Source: Oscillospiraceae bacterium
Lineage (GTDB): Bacteria > Bacillota > Clostridia > Oscillospirales > Oscillospiraceae
Assembly: GCA_015068135.1 (NCBI GenBank)
Contig: SVLB01000014.1
Span: 1 to 54,895, forward strand
Direction: 5' to 3'
Length of the DNA: 54,895 nt
The notes below the pieces were generated by a model that saw nothing but the letters and a program-made list of their open reading frames with translations, was not told where the DNA came from and made no database searches. This document shows, one piece after another, positions 18,026 to 28,200 of the stretch; position 1 is the first letter of the stretch; every line of letters begins with the position of its first letter. Both the position numbers and the translations under genes were made by a program.

Positions 18026-18694
18026 ATGGAACTGAAAGACATCCTTTCCAAATGCGACCACACCCTGCTGGGTCAGGCTTCCACATGGGCAGATATTAAG
18101 GGTATCTGTGACGACGGCATGAAGTATCACACTGCCTCCGTGTGCATCCCCGCCTCCTTCGTCAAGCAGGCTAAGGACTATGTGGGCGATAAGCTTGCCA
18201 TTTGCACCGTCATCGGCTTCCCCAACGGCTACGCCACCACCAACGCCAAATGCTACATGGCCTGCGATGCCGTTGCCAATGGCGCAGACGAGGTGGATAT
18301 GGTCATCAATATCGGCTGGGCCAAGGAAGGCAAGTGGGACCTGATCACCGAGGAGATCCGTCAGATCAAGGCACACTGCCAGGGCAGGATCCTGAAGGTC
18401 ATTATCGAGACCTGTCTGCTCACCGATGAGGAAAAGATCGCTCTGTGCAAATGCGTATCTGACTCCGGTGCAGATTATATCAAGACCTCCACCGGCTTCT
18501 CCACCGCCGGCGCCACCTTTGCCGATGTGGAGCTGTTTGCCAAGCACGTCGCCCCCCATGTAAAGATCAAGGCCGCCGGCGGCATTTCCAGTTTGGAAGA
18601 TGCAGAAACGTTCATTAACCTGGGCGCGGACCGCCTGGGCACCTCCCGGATCGTAAAGATCGCAAAGGGACTGGAAAACGACGGCACTTATTAA
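18026..18694 (+). CDS. deoC: Deoxyribose-phosphate aldolase
   Basis: A 222-residue class I aldolase that cleaves 2-deoxyribose-5-phosphate to glyceraldehyde-3-phosphate and acetaldehyde. Schiff-base lysine K153 (YIKTSTGF), relay lysine K182 (KIKAAGG) and D91 ([10 protein letters not shown]) are present. I place the start at ATG 18026 behind AAAGGAG (18013-18019); an upstream in-frame ATG at 17993 would overlap tdk and lacks a ribosome site. Its TAA stop is the beginning of a heptamer array (18693-18720), so the element abuts the gene exactly. Confidence 0.95.
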   Translation: MELKDILSKCDHTLLGQASTWADIKGICDDGMKYHTASVCIPASFVKQAKDYVGDKLAICTVIGFPNGYATTNAKCYMACDAVANGADEVDMVINIGWAKEGKWDLITEEIRQIKAHCQGRILKVIIETCLLTDEEKIALCKCVSDSGADYIKTSTGFSTAGATFADVELFAKHVAPHVKIKAAGGISSLEDAETFINLGADRLGTSRIVKIAKGLENDGTY

Positions 18695-18720
18695 TTACCA
18701 GTTACAAGTTACGAATTACG
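18693..18720. repeat. Heptamer array A, left arm of S23 cassette 1
   Basis: Four heptamers, AATTACC, AGTTACA, AGTTACG, AATTACG, start inside the deoC stop codon. Bases 18700-18719 are complementary to 19112-19131 at 19 of 20 positions, so the arms can pair around the S23 gene. Confidence 0.85.
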
Positions 18721-18743
18721 AATGATTGCACGGGGTAGCGCAA

Positions 18744-19106
18744 ATGAGTGAAAGTATTATATCCATAAAAAGCTTTTCGTTTGCCTTACGAATCGTTAAT
18801 CTTCATAAATACTTATCCGTGAACAAGCGGGAATACCACATGTCAAAACAAATCCTGAGAAGCGGAACCAGTATTGGGGCGAACGTTGCAGAATCTCAAA
18901 AAGCACAAAGTACAGCAGATTTTGTTGCCAAACTAAAAATTGCGCTTAAGGAGGCCAACGAAACCGATTATTGGCTTCGCTTACTTCACCGATCCGGTTA
19001 TTTGAATAAACGGGAATTTAGTAGTTTGAATAACGATCTGACAGAGCTCCTCAAGATCCTTACCGCAATATGTAAGCATTACCCTCAAACAAATCAAACC
19101 CCTTGA
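18744..19106 (+). CDS. Four-helix-bundle protein, S23/IVP family (copy 1)
   Basis: A 120-residue helical protein with the family hallmark RSGTSIGANVAES at about 43-55 and a C-terminal LTELLKILTAICK. The family (23S rRNA intervening-sequence protein) forms pentameric four-helix bundles and is related to the Avd accessory protein of diversity-generating retroelements, which binds nucleic acid. I choose ATG 18744 by alignment with copy 2 (19963-20319; about 55% identical by eye). It sits between deoC and deoD in the same direction and is bracketed by inverted heptamer arrays, the right one starting inside its stop codon. Codon use is more AT-rich than in the deo genes. No function in nucleoside metabolism is implied. 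Confidence 0.85.
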   Translation: MSESIISIKSFSFALRIVNLHKYLSVNKREYHMSKQILRSGTSIGANVAESQKAQSTADFVAKLKIALKEANETDYWLRLLHRSGYLNKREFSSLNNDLTELLKILTAICKHYPQTNQTP

Positions 19107-19161
19107 AACTTGTAACTCGTAACTTGTAACTCGTAACTCGTAACTCGTAGCTTATACCTTG
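19106..19161. repeat. Heptamer array A, right arm of S23 cassette 1
   Basis: Eight consecutive heptamers, mostly TAACTCG or TAACTTG, start at the last base of the S23 stop codon and end 14 nt before the deoD ribosome site. They are in inverted orientation to 18693-18720. Confidence 0.85.
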
Positions 19162-19189
19162 AACTAAAAAAGAATTTGGAGGAACTAAC

Positions 19190-19939
19190 ATGTCTTACCC
19201 TTCCACGCCTCATATCAATGTACAAAACGACATCGGTTTCGGCAAGACTGTACTGATGCCCGGTGATCCTCTGCGCGCCAAGTTTATTGCGGAGACCTTC
19301 TTTGAAAATCCCGTTTTGGTCAACAATGTCCGCGGTGTCAATGGCTACACCGGCTACTATAAGGGGGTTAAGGTGTCCGTAATGGCCTCCGGCATGGGTA
19401 TGCCCGCCATTGGCATTTATTCTCACGAGCTGTTTAACTTCTTCGGTGTGGAGAATGTGATTCGCGTCGGTTCTGCCGGCTCCATCCAGGACAACATCAA
19501 TCTCTACGATATTGTCATCGCCCAGGGTGCCTGCACCGATTCCAACTGGGCCAACCAGTTCCATCTGCCCGGCACCTTTGCCCCCATTGCTTCCTGGGAG
19601 CTGATGACCGAGGCGGTCAAGGCCTGCGAAGCCCACGGTGCCACCTATCATGTAGGCAACGTCAACTCTTCCGATGTGTTCTACGGCGACCATAAGGACG
19701 TACCCGAAGGGCTGGACAGTGTGTATGGTCTGAAGAAGATGGGCGTTATGGCCCTGGAGATGGAGGCCGCCGCCCTTTATATGAATGCCGCCCGGTACGG
19801 CAAGCGGGGTCTTTGCATCTGCACCATTTCCGACCATGTGCTCAAGGGCGTGGAGACCACTGCCGCCGAGCGTCAGACCGCCTTTACCCAAATGATGAAG
19901 GTAGCCCTGGACGTAGCCGTAGCCATGGAGAACAAGTGA
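19190..19939 (+). CDS. deoD: Purine-nucleoside phosphorylase, DeoD type
   Basis: A 249-residue trimeric-fold (hexameric) nucleoside phosphorylase that splits purine (deoxy)nucleosides with phosphate to base and (deoxy)ribose-1-phosphate. Phosphate-binding GDPLRAK at 25-31, RVGSAGS at 92-98, sugar/base-site EME at 190-192, and catalytic D215 (SDH). Own ribosome site TTGGAGG 8 nt upstream. One base after its TGA begins the heptamer array of S23 cassette 2. In the pathway it feeds DeoB and then DeoC. Confidence 0.95.
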   Translation: MSYPSTPHINVQNDIGFGKTVLMPGDPLRAKFIAETFFENPVLVNNVRGVNGYTGYYKGVKVSVMASGMGMPAIGIYSHELFNFFGVENVIRVGSAGSIQDNINLYDIVIAQGACTDSNWANQFHLPGTFAPIASWELMTEAVKACEAHGATYHVGNVNSSDVFYGDHKDVPEGLDSVYGLKKMGVMALEMEAAALYMNAARYGKRGLCICTISDHVLKGVETTAAERQTAFTQMMKVALDVAVAMENK

Positions 19940-19940
19940 T

Positions 19941-19975
19941 AATGCCCTATTCCCAATGCCAAATGCCCAATGTGG
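19941..19975. repeat. Heptamer array B, left arm of S23 cassette 2
   Basis: Five heptamers (AATGCCC, TATTCCC, AATGCCA, AATGCCC, AATGTGG) start 1 nt after the deoD stop. Sequence 19955-19972 is complementary to 20381-20398 at 17 of 18 positions. The unit differs from family A, but the period and layout are the same. Confidence 0.85.
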
Positions 19976-20319
19976 GCGAAAACGTAATCGTGAAAAAAAG
20001 CCGCGCCTTTTCTGTCCGGATCGTAAACTTATATCGGTTTATGTGCCACAGTAGACATGAATATGTGCTGTCAAAGCAGTTGCTTAGGTGTGGAACCAGT
20101 ATTGGTGCAAATGTTGCAGAAGCACAACGTGCACAATCAAGGGCAGATTTTCACGCAAAAATGAGTATTGCACAAAAAGAGGCACACGAAGCAGAGTATT
20201 GGATAACCCTCTTATTCGACACAAACTATTTAACAAAACAGCAGTTTTTGAGCATTTACGGAGACTTAAAACAAATCTTGCAGATATTATCCGCAATATG
20301 TAAAACAACAAGAGCCTAA
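19963..20319 (+). CDS. Four-helix-bundle protein, S23/IVP family (copy 2)
   Basis: A 118-residue member of the same family as copy 1, with RCGTSIGANVAEA and a C-terminal LKQILQILSAICK. The start is uncertain: ATG 19963 and ATG 19942 both lie in heptamers of the left array, are exactly three heptamers apart and so in the same frame; alignment with copy 1 favours 19963 or an internal GTG. It is codirectional with deoD and deoB. Its coding sequence is AT-richer than the flanking deo genes. Probably the cargo of a small mobile or once-mobile element. Confidence 0.82.
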   Translation: MPNVGENVIVKKSRAFSVRIVNLYRFMCHSRHEYVLSKQLLRCGTSIGANVAEAQRAQSRADFHAKMSIAQKEAHEAEYWITLLFDTNYLTKQQFLSIYGDLKQILQILSAICKTTRA

Positions 20320-20375
20320 CTGAAATCGCAAAAAGCCATATGCCCAATTCGTCACAATCGCAATTTACAGGAGAA

Positions 20376-20410
20376 TTTGGCATTGGGCATTCGGCATTTG
20401 GCATTCACTA
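20376..20410. repeat. Heptamer array B, right arm of S23 cassette 2
   Basis: Units TTTGGCA, TTGGGCA, TTCGGCA, TTTGGCA and a degenerate fifth, inverted relative to 19941-19975. It ends just before the deoB ribosome site GAGGTGA (20414-20420). Confidence 0.85.
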
Positions 20411-20424
20411 TGCGAGGTGATTCT

Positions 20425-21588
20425 ATGAAGCGTGTATTTTTGATCGTTTTGGATTCCTTTGGAATCGGGCAGCTGCCGGATTCCGAGGCCTTTGGAGATG
20501 TGGGTGTAAACACCCTGGCCTCCTGCGCCGCCTCCGGACAGCTGCATATTCCCAACATGATAAAGGCCGGTTTGGGCAATATCGACGGGGTGACCTGTCT
20601 TCCCAAGGTAAGCCAGCCTATGGGCGCTGTAGCACGGCTTGCCGAACGTTCCATGGGTAAGGATACCACCATCGGCCATTGGGAGATCGCAGGTCTGATC
20701 TCCCAGTATCCCCTGCCCACCTACCCGGACGGCTTCCCTGAGGAAGTGCTGGAGCCCTTCCGCAAGGCAACCGGCAGAGGTGTTCTTGCCAACGCCCCCT
20801 GGTCCGGTACGGAGGTCATCGAAAAGTACGGTGAAGAGCATATGCGCACCGGTGATCTGATCGTCTACACCTCCGCCGACTCCGTGTTCCAGATCGCCGC
20901 CCACGAGGAGATCGTGCCGCCGGAGCAGCTGTATGAATACTGCCGGATCGCAAGAAAGCTCCTGGTAGGCAAGCATGGTGTAGGCCGTGTGATCGCCCGT
21001 CCCTTTGTGGGTCAGCCCGGCAGCTTCAAGCGCACAGCCAACCGCCATGATTTCTCCCTGGAGCCTGCCTCCCAAACCATGCTCGATGCCATTCAGGCCG
21101 CAGGCAAAGCCACCATCGGTGTGGGCAAGATCTATGATATCTTTGCCGGTGTGGGCGTGGGTGAGCATGTATACAACCAGTCCAATGCCGATGGCATGAA
21201 CCATACCGACCGGTATGCGGGTCAAAGCTGGGAAGGCCTTTGCTTTGTGAACCTGGTAGACTTTGATATGACCTTCGGTCACCGCCGGGATGCGGTTGGC
21301 TACGCCAAGGCCCTCAGCGAATTTGACACCTGGTTGGGCAGCTTCCTGGAGAAGCTGGGTGAGGATGACCTGGTGATGATCACCGCCGACCACGGCTGTG
21401 ATCCCGGCTACCATGCCACCACCGACCACACCCGGGAGTATGTTCCCCTGCTGGTGCTGGGCAAGAATGTAAAGCCCGTGAACCTGGGCACCCGGGATAG
21501 CTTTGCCGATATTGCGGCCACCGTCACGGAGCTTCTGAAGGTAGACTATGAAACCCCCGGCGAAAGCTTCGCTAAAGAAGTTTTATAA
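20425..21588 (+). CDS. deoB: Phosphopentomutase
   Basis: A 387-residue alkaline-phosphatase-superfamily mutase that interconverts (deoxy)ribose-1-phosphate and -5-phosphate, linking DeoD to DeoC. Metal ligand D10 (LIVLDSFGIG), phosphorylated T81 (KDTTIGHWE, matching T85 of the Bacillus enzyme), GHRRD and ITADHGCDPG metal site near the C-terminus. ATG 20425 is chosen because of GAGGTGA 4 nt upstream; upstream in-frame starts lie inside the heptamer array. Confidence 0.95.
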   Translation: MKRVFLIVLDSFGIGQLPDSEAFGDVGVNTLASCAASGQLHIPNMIKAGLGNIDGVTCLPKVSQPMGAVARLAERSMGKDTTIGHWEIAGLISQYPLPTYPDGFPEEVLEPFRKATGRGVLANAPWSGTEVIEKYGEEHMRTGDLIVYTSADSVFQIAAHEEIVPPEQLYEYCRIARKLLVGKHGVGRVIARPFVGQPGSFKRTANRHDFSLEPASQTMLDAIQAAGKATIGVGKIYDIFAGVGVGEHVYNQSNADGMNHTDRYAGQSWEGLCFVNLVDFDMTFGHRRDAVGYAKALSEFDTWLGSFLEKLGEDDLVMITADHGCDPGYHATTDHTREYVPLLVLGKNVKPVNLGTRDSFADIAATVTELLKVDYETPGESFAKEVL

Positions 21589-21593
21589 AACCC

Positions 21594-21635
21594 GTAGGGT
21601 GGGGTCTTGCCCCCACCGCCGTTACCCCACCCTAC
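21594..21635. repeat. REP-like palindrome between deoB and cdd
   Basis: GTAGGGTGGGG (21594-21604) pairs exactly with CCCCACCCTAC (21625-21635). Same type as 15193-15222. There is no T-run, so it is not an obvious terminator. Confidence 0.6.
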
Positions 21636-21668
21636 ACGGATGATAGCTTACCATAAGGAGGAATCTTT

Positions 21669-22079
21669 ATGACCCCTGAAAAACTCATGGAACTGGCCCG
21701 GGAGGCCATGACCCATGCCTATGTCCCCTATTCCGGCTATAAGGTCGGTGCGGCTCTGCTTTGCGCTGACGGCACCGTATACCAGGGCTGCAATATTGAA
21801 AACGCATCCTATACCCCCACCGTCTGCGCCGAACGTTCCGCCTTTTTCAAGGCCGTCTATGACGGACACCGGGATTTCAAGGCCATCGCCGTATGCGGTG
21901 GCAAGGACGGCGTAATCACCGGAGCCTTCCCGCCCTGCGGAGTCTGCCGCCAGGTGATGCGGGAATTTTGCGACGATGATTTTCTCGTCTACATGATCGG
22001 AGCCGGCGACAGCTACGAGGTCTATCCCCTCTCGGAAATCCTGCCTCACAGCTTCAAAGCCAGCGAGCATATGCAGTAA
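21669..22079 (+). CDS. cdd: Cytidine deaminase
   Basis: A 136-residue zinc enzyme converting cytidine or deoxycytidine to (deoxy)uridine. Zinc and catalytic motifs C53-A-E55 and P89-C90-x-x-C93 are intact; the substrate motif NIENASY is at 42-48. Ribosome site AAGGAGG is 7 nt upstream. Last gene of the salvage cluster, before the terminator at 22257-22286. Confidence 0.95.
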   Translation: MTPEKLMELAREAMTHAYVPYSGYKVGAALLCADGTVYQGCNIENASYTPTVCAERSAFFKAVYDGHRDFKAIAVCGGKDGVITGAFPPCGVCRQVMREFCDDDFLVYMIGAGDSYEVYPLSEILPHSFKASEHMQ

Positions 22080-22102
22080 GTCGCGCACCAATCAGAGGCT
22101 GT

Positions 22103-22253
22103 TGAAGATAGTGAGATAATAAGATAATAAGATATTGGAGATATCCATTATCTTCACCATCTCCAATATCTACAGCGGTATGCGGGACAGAAACCCGTCC
22201 CCTACGATCATATCTTCAATATCTCCATTATCTTCAATATCTCCAATATCTCA
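22103..22253. repeat. Inverted 8-9-mer arrays around a REP-like core
   Basis: The left part (22103-22143) repeats AGATAATA/AGATATTGG units. 22146-22173 and 22209-22253 repeat ATCTCCAAT/ATCTTCAAT nonamers in the opposite orientation. A core at 22173-22208 has GCGGGAC/GTCCC-type pairing and CCCCTACG. The period is nine, not seven, but the plan is that of the heptamer elements. It occupies the 219-bp space between cdd and the giant gene. Confidence 0.7.
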
Positions 22254-22256
22254 AAA

Positions 22257-22286
22257 CAAGGGCCTGTGCAGCTGCACAGGCCCTTG
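22257..22286. terminator. Bidirectional terminator
   Basis: A perfect 30-nt palindrome (CAAGGGCCTGTGCAG and its complement) between the convergent cdd and giant surface protein genes. T-rich sequence lies on both sides. Confidence 0.85.
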
Positions 22287-22298
22287 TATTTTGGAATA

Positions 22299-25200
22299 TT
22301 AGATCTCTTCCTTGGAAGGAGCGGGGGTAGCGGGGTCAGTGGTCGCAGTTACAAGATCATACAGATTGGTGAATCCCCATTCCTGGAGCTGATCGGCAAT
22401 GCTGCTGATCATGTTCTTCAGGCCTTCCAGCTGCTCCTGGCTGTACAAGTCGATCTGCTCATCTACCTTCTTCAGGATATCCTTGAAGGTATATTCATAC
22501 CGGGAGCTTGTGATGACCTCATTGTCCGTGGTGATCTCCGTGCCGTCAGCCAAGGTCAGGGTTACCCATGCAGTAAGCTTCTTGTCGGCATATTCCATGT
22601 CGTAGTTGCTTACCACCAGACCCACGTTGGTGCCTTCGCCTCCGGTGATGAATTCCTCTCTTGTACCGTCACGGGAGACCACATTGTCCTGTCCATCCAG
22701 CTGTAGGCGGTATCCAAAAGCATTTTCCTCATCCAGCATACTCTTGACGATCTCATCACCGCCAAAGATAGCCTTATAGCCAACGCCGCTCTTGCCGGGA
22801 CGGATGGTCACCTTGGTAATACCCAGGTAGATCCGGTGGAAGGAGACTGCGCCGGTCTCGGGGTCGGTGTAGGTCAGGTAGCGCAGGATCCGGCCCAAAG
22901 CGCCGTCCTTTTCAGACTTATGCTGCAGCGCCACATTGCCAACCACGCCGGCGATGGTTCCGTAACCATCAGAGCAGTCATAGTCGTTGGTGGTGCTGTC
23001 CACACCGTAGAGGGTCATGCCCTCAGCCACGGTGAGGATGCCGCCGATGCTGTGACCGTTCAGATCCAGGTACAGATTGCTATTGACCTGTGCGCTCTCC
23101 TGGGTATCGCTCACCAGCACCACCAGGCCCATTTCGCCCGCGGCATCCAGAGCCTCCTGGAGATAGTAGTACACAGTACCATTCACCATTGCCACCTTAC
23201 CGTCTACGATGGTAAAGTCAGCAACCAGGGTCTCGCCGTTGAGGGTCATGGTCACACGGCCCGTACCGGGCTGGCTGTTGTTCACATAGCTGATGGCGAA
23301 GGGCAGCGTGGTTTCACCGCTGAGGGTGTAGGCAGGCTCAACGGCCTCGCCCTTATAGGTGTAGCTGTCCTCCAGGTTGAGTGTAGCAGTCACGGTGGGC
23401 AGATCCAGCGCATTGCTTACATTGTCCTCAACCTCGATTGCGCCTGCGGTGATGGTATAACCGTCCACAGTCGTACCCATGTAGCAGATATAATCCGCTG
23501 CGGTCATGCTGCCCATCAGGAAGGACATAGCCGAATCATTTGCCTTCAGAAGATCCTTGAACTTATCGTAAGCAGCCTTGTTCTGGAAGATCAGTCTTGC
23601 CTGCTCCTCAGAAGCATTGGAAGGATACCGGGTGTGGGCATAAATGCTGCGGTCGCTGTAGCTGTCGCCGCTGGGCTTGTTCAGGTTGCAGGTAATATTG
23701 GCATTCTCACCAATGTAAAGATTGATGATGCCGGTAACCTTCTTCTGAGGATCCCAGTCGCCGAAAATAGATTCTTCCCGGTTGACCCAGCAGCCGCCGT
23801 ACAGACGACGGGTAATCGTACCGCCGGTGATATACAGGTTCAAAGCATCGGTCACGATCAGATCCTGGCTGATCGAACCGCCGAACACCTGCTCGAAGGT
23901 TGCGCCCTCGTAGTAGAAGTTGATGGTGCCAACCGTATTCACACCGTACTTGCCGCCGCCGTAAATGGCCATGCCGTTACCGCCGGTGGCACGCAGCTCA
24001 ACCGCGCCAATGGAGCAGTTACCGCTGGAACCGCCGAAGGTGGAGGTATGGTTCTGACCGCCGATCACATTCATATACACCGTACCTGCGATGTCTGCGG
24101 ATCGGGAACCACCGAAGATCACATGGCGGCCGGAATGGGTATGGCTTACATAGTCAACACCTGCGTTCACATTGCCGCCCACGGTCAAATGCACATCACC
24201 GGTAATATTCTGGTCATTGCTGCCGCCGTAGATCTCGCCCCAAACACCGCCCAAAACGGTCAGGTTTGTGCCTTCGATCACACCGTAAGCGGAGTTTGCG
24301 CCGCCGTACAGCTTGCACGACGCGAGGACTTCCGTTTCCGTTCCACCGGAGGGTGTATAGGTCAGGGTCTGGTAGGAATCGTCCATATATGTCCCATCGA
24401 ACAGATACCGGGTAGTAATATCGTCCTCAAATACGGTGGTAAAGCCATTGCAGTAGAAGAAGAAGCTGCCGTAGTTGGAAGATGTGCTGGTGGTGGACAT
24501 GGCCATGGTCAGGATCAGATTATCAAAGGTAACATTGTCCCGCAGATAGATCCGCTCCTTGGGAGTAACGAACTCGCCACCGGTGAGCGTAAAGGTCTTG
24601 CCGTGCTCAGCCCAGCCACCGGCACCTGTGCCGGAAGTGGCCTGGGTCAGAATATCCACAATATGGACCGTTCCGTTGTCTGCCACCATGGACAAAGCAT
24701 GGTTCAGGGTCTTGTAGGGAGCAGCCTGAGAACCCGCATTGCTGTCGCTGCCGTTATCGGAAACATAAACCGCAGTGGGGGCATCCAGGTAGAGCTTACC
24801 GTTCCGGCAAGCCAGGATATAGCCTTGGGGGCTGACAAAGTGGGCAAGATCTGCCTCTGCGCCGCAGCCAAACATACCGGGCTTTGTTGCCGTCAGCGTA
24901 ATGCGGGCTTCTTCTGCCAGCTGATCTGCGATCAGGCCGTAGTTCTTGATGCCTTCAGCCACATAGATGGCATCCATACTGGGAGCACCCACGAGCTGTA
25001 CCTGAACATCATCTACGTAGACACAGGGAGCTACCTCTCCGGCCTCACCGGCATAGATCTCCACGCCGTCGTTGATGGTATGCACATGCTTGCCCTCGCT
25101 CAGATAGAGGGCCGCACCCTTTAGGGTCACAGAGCCGTTCTTCAGCACTGTTCCGGTATTCAGGGTCAAGGACGAGTTCTCGCCAAAGGCCATAACATTG

Positions 25201-28200
25201 CCACCTGCGAAATAGGCATGACCGCCGTCCACAGTTGTATTGTCAATGGTGACCCTGCCCCAGGCCGCAATGGAGCCGCCCCGCATTGCCTCGCCGCCGC
25301 TGAAGCTGCAGCCGGTAATGGTCACGGTACTGCCGCCAATGGCATAGAGGTTACCGCCGTTGCCGTTGGTAGTGCCGTCACACTTCAAGGTGGCATTACC
25401 GTTGGAGATGGTGCAATTTTCGATGGTATAAGTACCGTCATTGATAGCAATGTTGCCGCCATGGGTACCCTCGCCGTCAGCAATGGTCACACCGGAGAAG
25501 GTGCCGCCGCCGAATGCGGTAAGGTTACCGCCGTTGGTAGTGATTTTTTCTCCCTCACCGACCTTTGCGCTACCGCCGGTAATGCTGCCGCCGGTGACGG
25601 TAATGCCGTTGCTTGCATAGATATTGCCGCCGCGGTAGGTCGCAGTACCGTCGGAAACGGTACAGTTCGTCAGAGTGGTGGGGTTGGCCTTGGTATAGAG
25701 GTTACCGCCATTGCTGGAGGTCTTGGTCTTGTTGGCCTTACCGTCGGAAATGGTCACATTATTCAGGGAGATGGAGTTGTTGGTAACATAAATCGCACCG
25801 CCCAACTGGGCCTCGCCACCGGTAAAGGTTGCGTTCTCAATGGTAGAATCGCCGCCGGTGATAAAAGCCGCGTTGCCGCCGTACTTGGCAGAGCCGCCCA
25901 GGAAGGTACCACCGGTGACGGTTGCGTTACAGGCGGAAACATTACCGCCGGCATTGCCCGCAGAGCCGTTTTCAAAGGTACCGCCGCTGATGGTAACCGC
26001 GCCTTCTGCGCTCAGATTACCGCCGTTGGAACCGGAGCCGGTGGACTTATTGCCTGTGAAAGTACCGCCGGAGATGGTGACTGCGGCATTCTCGGTTGCG
26101 TAAATACCGCCGCCGTGGCTGGAAGCCACACAGCCGGAGACCGTACCGCCGGAGATATTCAGACTGCCATCTGCCACGCAGATCGCACCGCCGTGCTTTG
26201 CGTTTTTCTCGCCCTCTGCCAGGCCGCCGGAGATGGTACCGCCGGTCATGGTCATGGTGGCCCGGTTGATAAAGATGTTACCGCCGTCGCTATTGGTGGC
26301 CTGACCGCCAGTGACAACTGCTGTGCCACTCAGGTTCAGCGTTCCCACATAGGTATCATCTTTCTTTTCCACATTGATATTGCCGCCGGCAGAGCTGTCC
26401 TGGTTGGTGGAAACACCGCCGGAGATGGTACCGCCGGAAATATCTGCCGTAGTACCGTAAACAAACAGATTACCGCCGTAAACCGCCTGGCAGTTCCGAA
26501 CTGTGCCGCCAGTCATGGTAAAGGTGGCTGCAGAGGCCACAAAGACACCACCGCCGCCTGCCGCAGCCTGGCAATTCTGAACCGTGCCGCCGGATAAGGT
26601 AAACTCACCGCTGTGTACATAGATGCCGCCGCCGTGGTTGGCGGCTGTACCTCCGGAGATCGTGCCACCGGTAATGGACAATGCCGCATTGCTTACGTAG
26701 ATATTTCCGCCATAATTATTAGTGGCTTGGCCGTTGGTGATCTCCGCAGTCCCGCTGATATTCAGTTCGCCGTTGGCAGTCACCGCAATATTACCACCGC
26801 CGCCAGTAGTACTCTTGGCCGTACCTTCGGTAATCGTGCCGCCGGAGATGTTAATGATCACGGATTTCTCATTCTCACCGCTGACAAAGCCGTAAATATT
26901 GCCGCCATTTACCGCAACACCCTTTTCAATTATGCCGCCTTCAATATTGACCGTTGTCGTTCCGTTGGTGGATACTACGCCGATATTACCGCCGGAGCTT
27001 ACGCTGGACTCACCTTCGGAAACCTTACCGCCCTGCATGGTGAAAAGGCCGCCGCTAATGATGTAAATATTGCCGCCCTGGCCTTTCAGCGCAGTTCCCT
27101 TTGTAACTGTACCGTCCTCCATGGTCAGGAACTTGGCGTAAATATTACCGCCGGGGTTGCCCTGGGACTCGCCCTCGGAGATCTCTGTCGTGGCACCCTG
27201 GATCAGAATACTGTGGGGACCGGGCACATAAATGCTGCCGCCGTAGGTCTTTGCCACACCCTTGGAGAGTTTGGCTCCATTGATCGTCAAGGTTCTTGCT
27301 GTACTTGTCGCCGAATTGTTGACATTCAAGTAGATATTACCGCCGCGTGCATTGGACTGTCCCTCGGCGATCCGGGCTCCGTCCTGGATGATTATGATAC
27401 TGTCGATGCCATAGATATTACCGCCGCCGATACTATAGGCATATCCCTTTTCAATGAGCGTGTTTGCACCCTCAACGGTCAGCTCCTTGTCCTTAGGAAT
27501 ATAGACATTGCCGCCGCCGTTGTAAGCACGACCGCCGGTAAGCGTACCGCCGGAGATCGAAATACTGTTGCTGGCAGCAACGCAGCCGCCATTACGGGCA
27601 TTGTAGAGTCCTTCTTCGATCTGCGCCGCTGTCAAGCCACCGGTGATGGTACCGCCGGACAGGATCACATCTTTCGCGTATACACAGCCACCGTCTGAGC
27701 CGCTGGTAGTGCCGTTGATCCGGCCACCGGTGATGGAGCCGGAGGTCATGGTAAAGGTGGTAGCCGAATAAACGCTGCCGCCCTTCTGCTTATCGGGGAC
27801 AATACCGCCGTCCAAAACCGCACCCGCTACCGTAACCGCCTTTGCGCCGTACACGTTACCGCCGCCGAAAGCAGTGGATTCACCGCCGGAGATCGTACCG
27901 CCGGACAGGGTCATCGCCGTTTCGGCATAAATATTACCGCCATAGTCAGCCGTACCGCCGGAAATCGTACCGGACACGATTTTCAAAGTACCGGCTCTGT
28001 AGTAGATACAGCCACCGTAGACCGCCTCACCGCCGCTAACGGAGCCGCCATACATATTGAACGTACCGCTGTACAATGCAATACAGCCGCCCATGGGACG
28101 GTACTTACTCTGAGTGGTTTCAGAGGTTACCAAAGCAGAGCCGCCTTCCAAAGAACCACCGTACATATTGACCACACTGCTTACGGTAATATCCAAAATA

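Noticed and set aside
18744..20319. S23 genes as part of a diversity-generating retroelement
   Set aside because: The S23 proteins are related to Avd, but no reverse transcriptase, template repeat or variable-repeat target gene is seen nearby.
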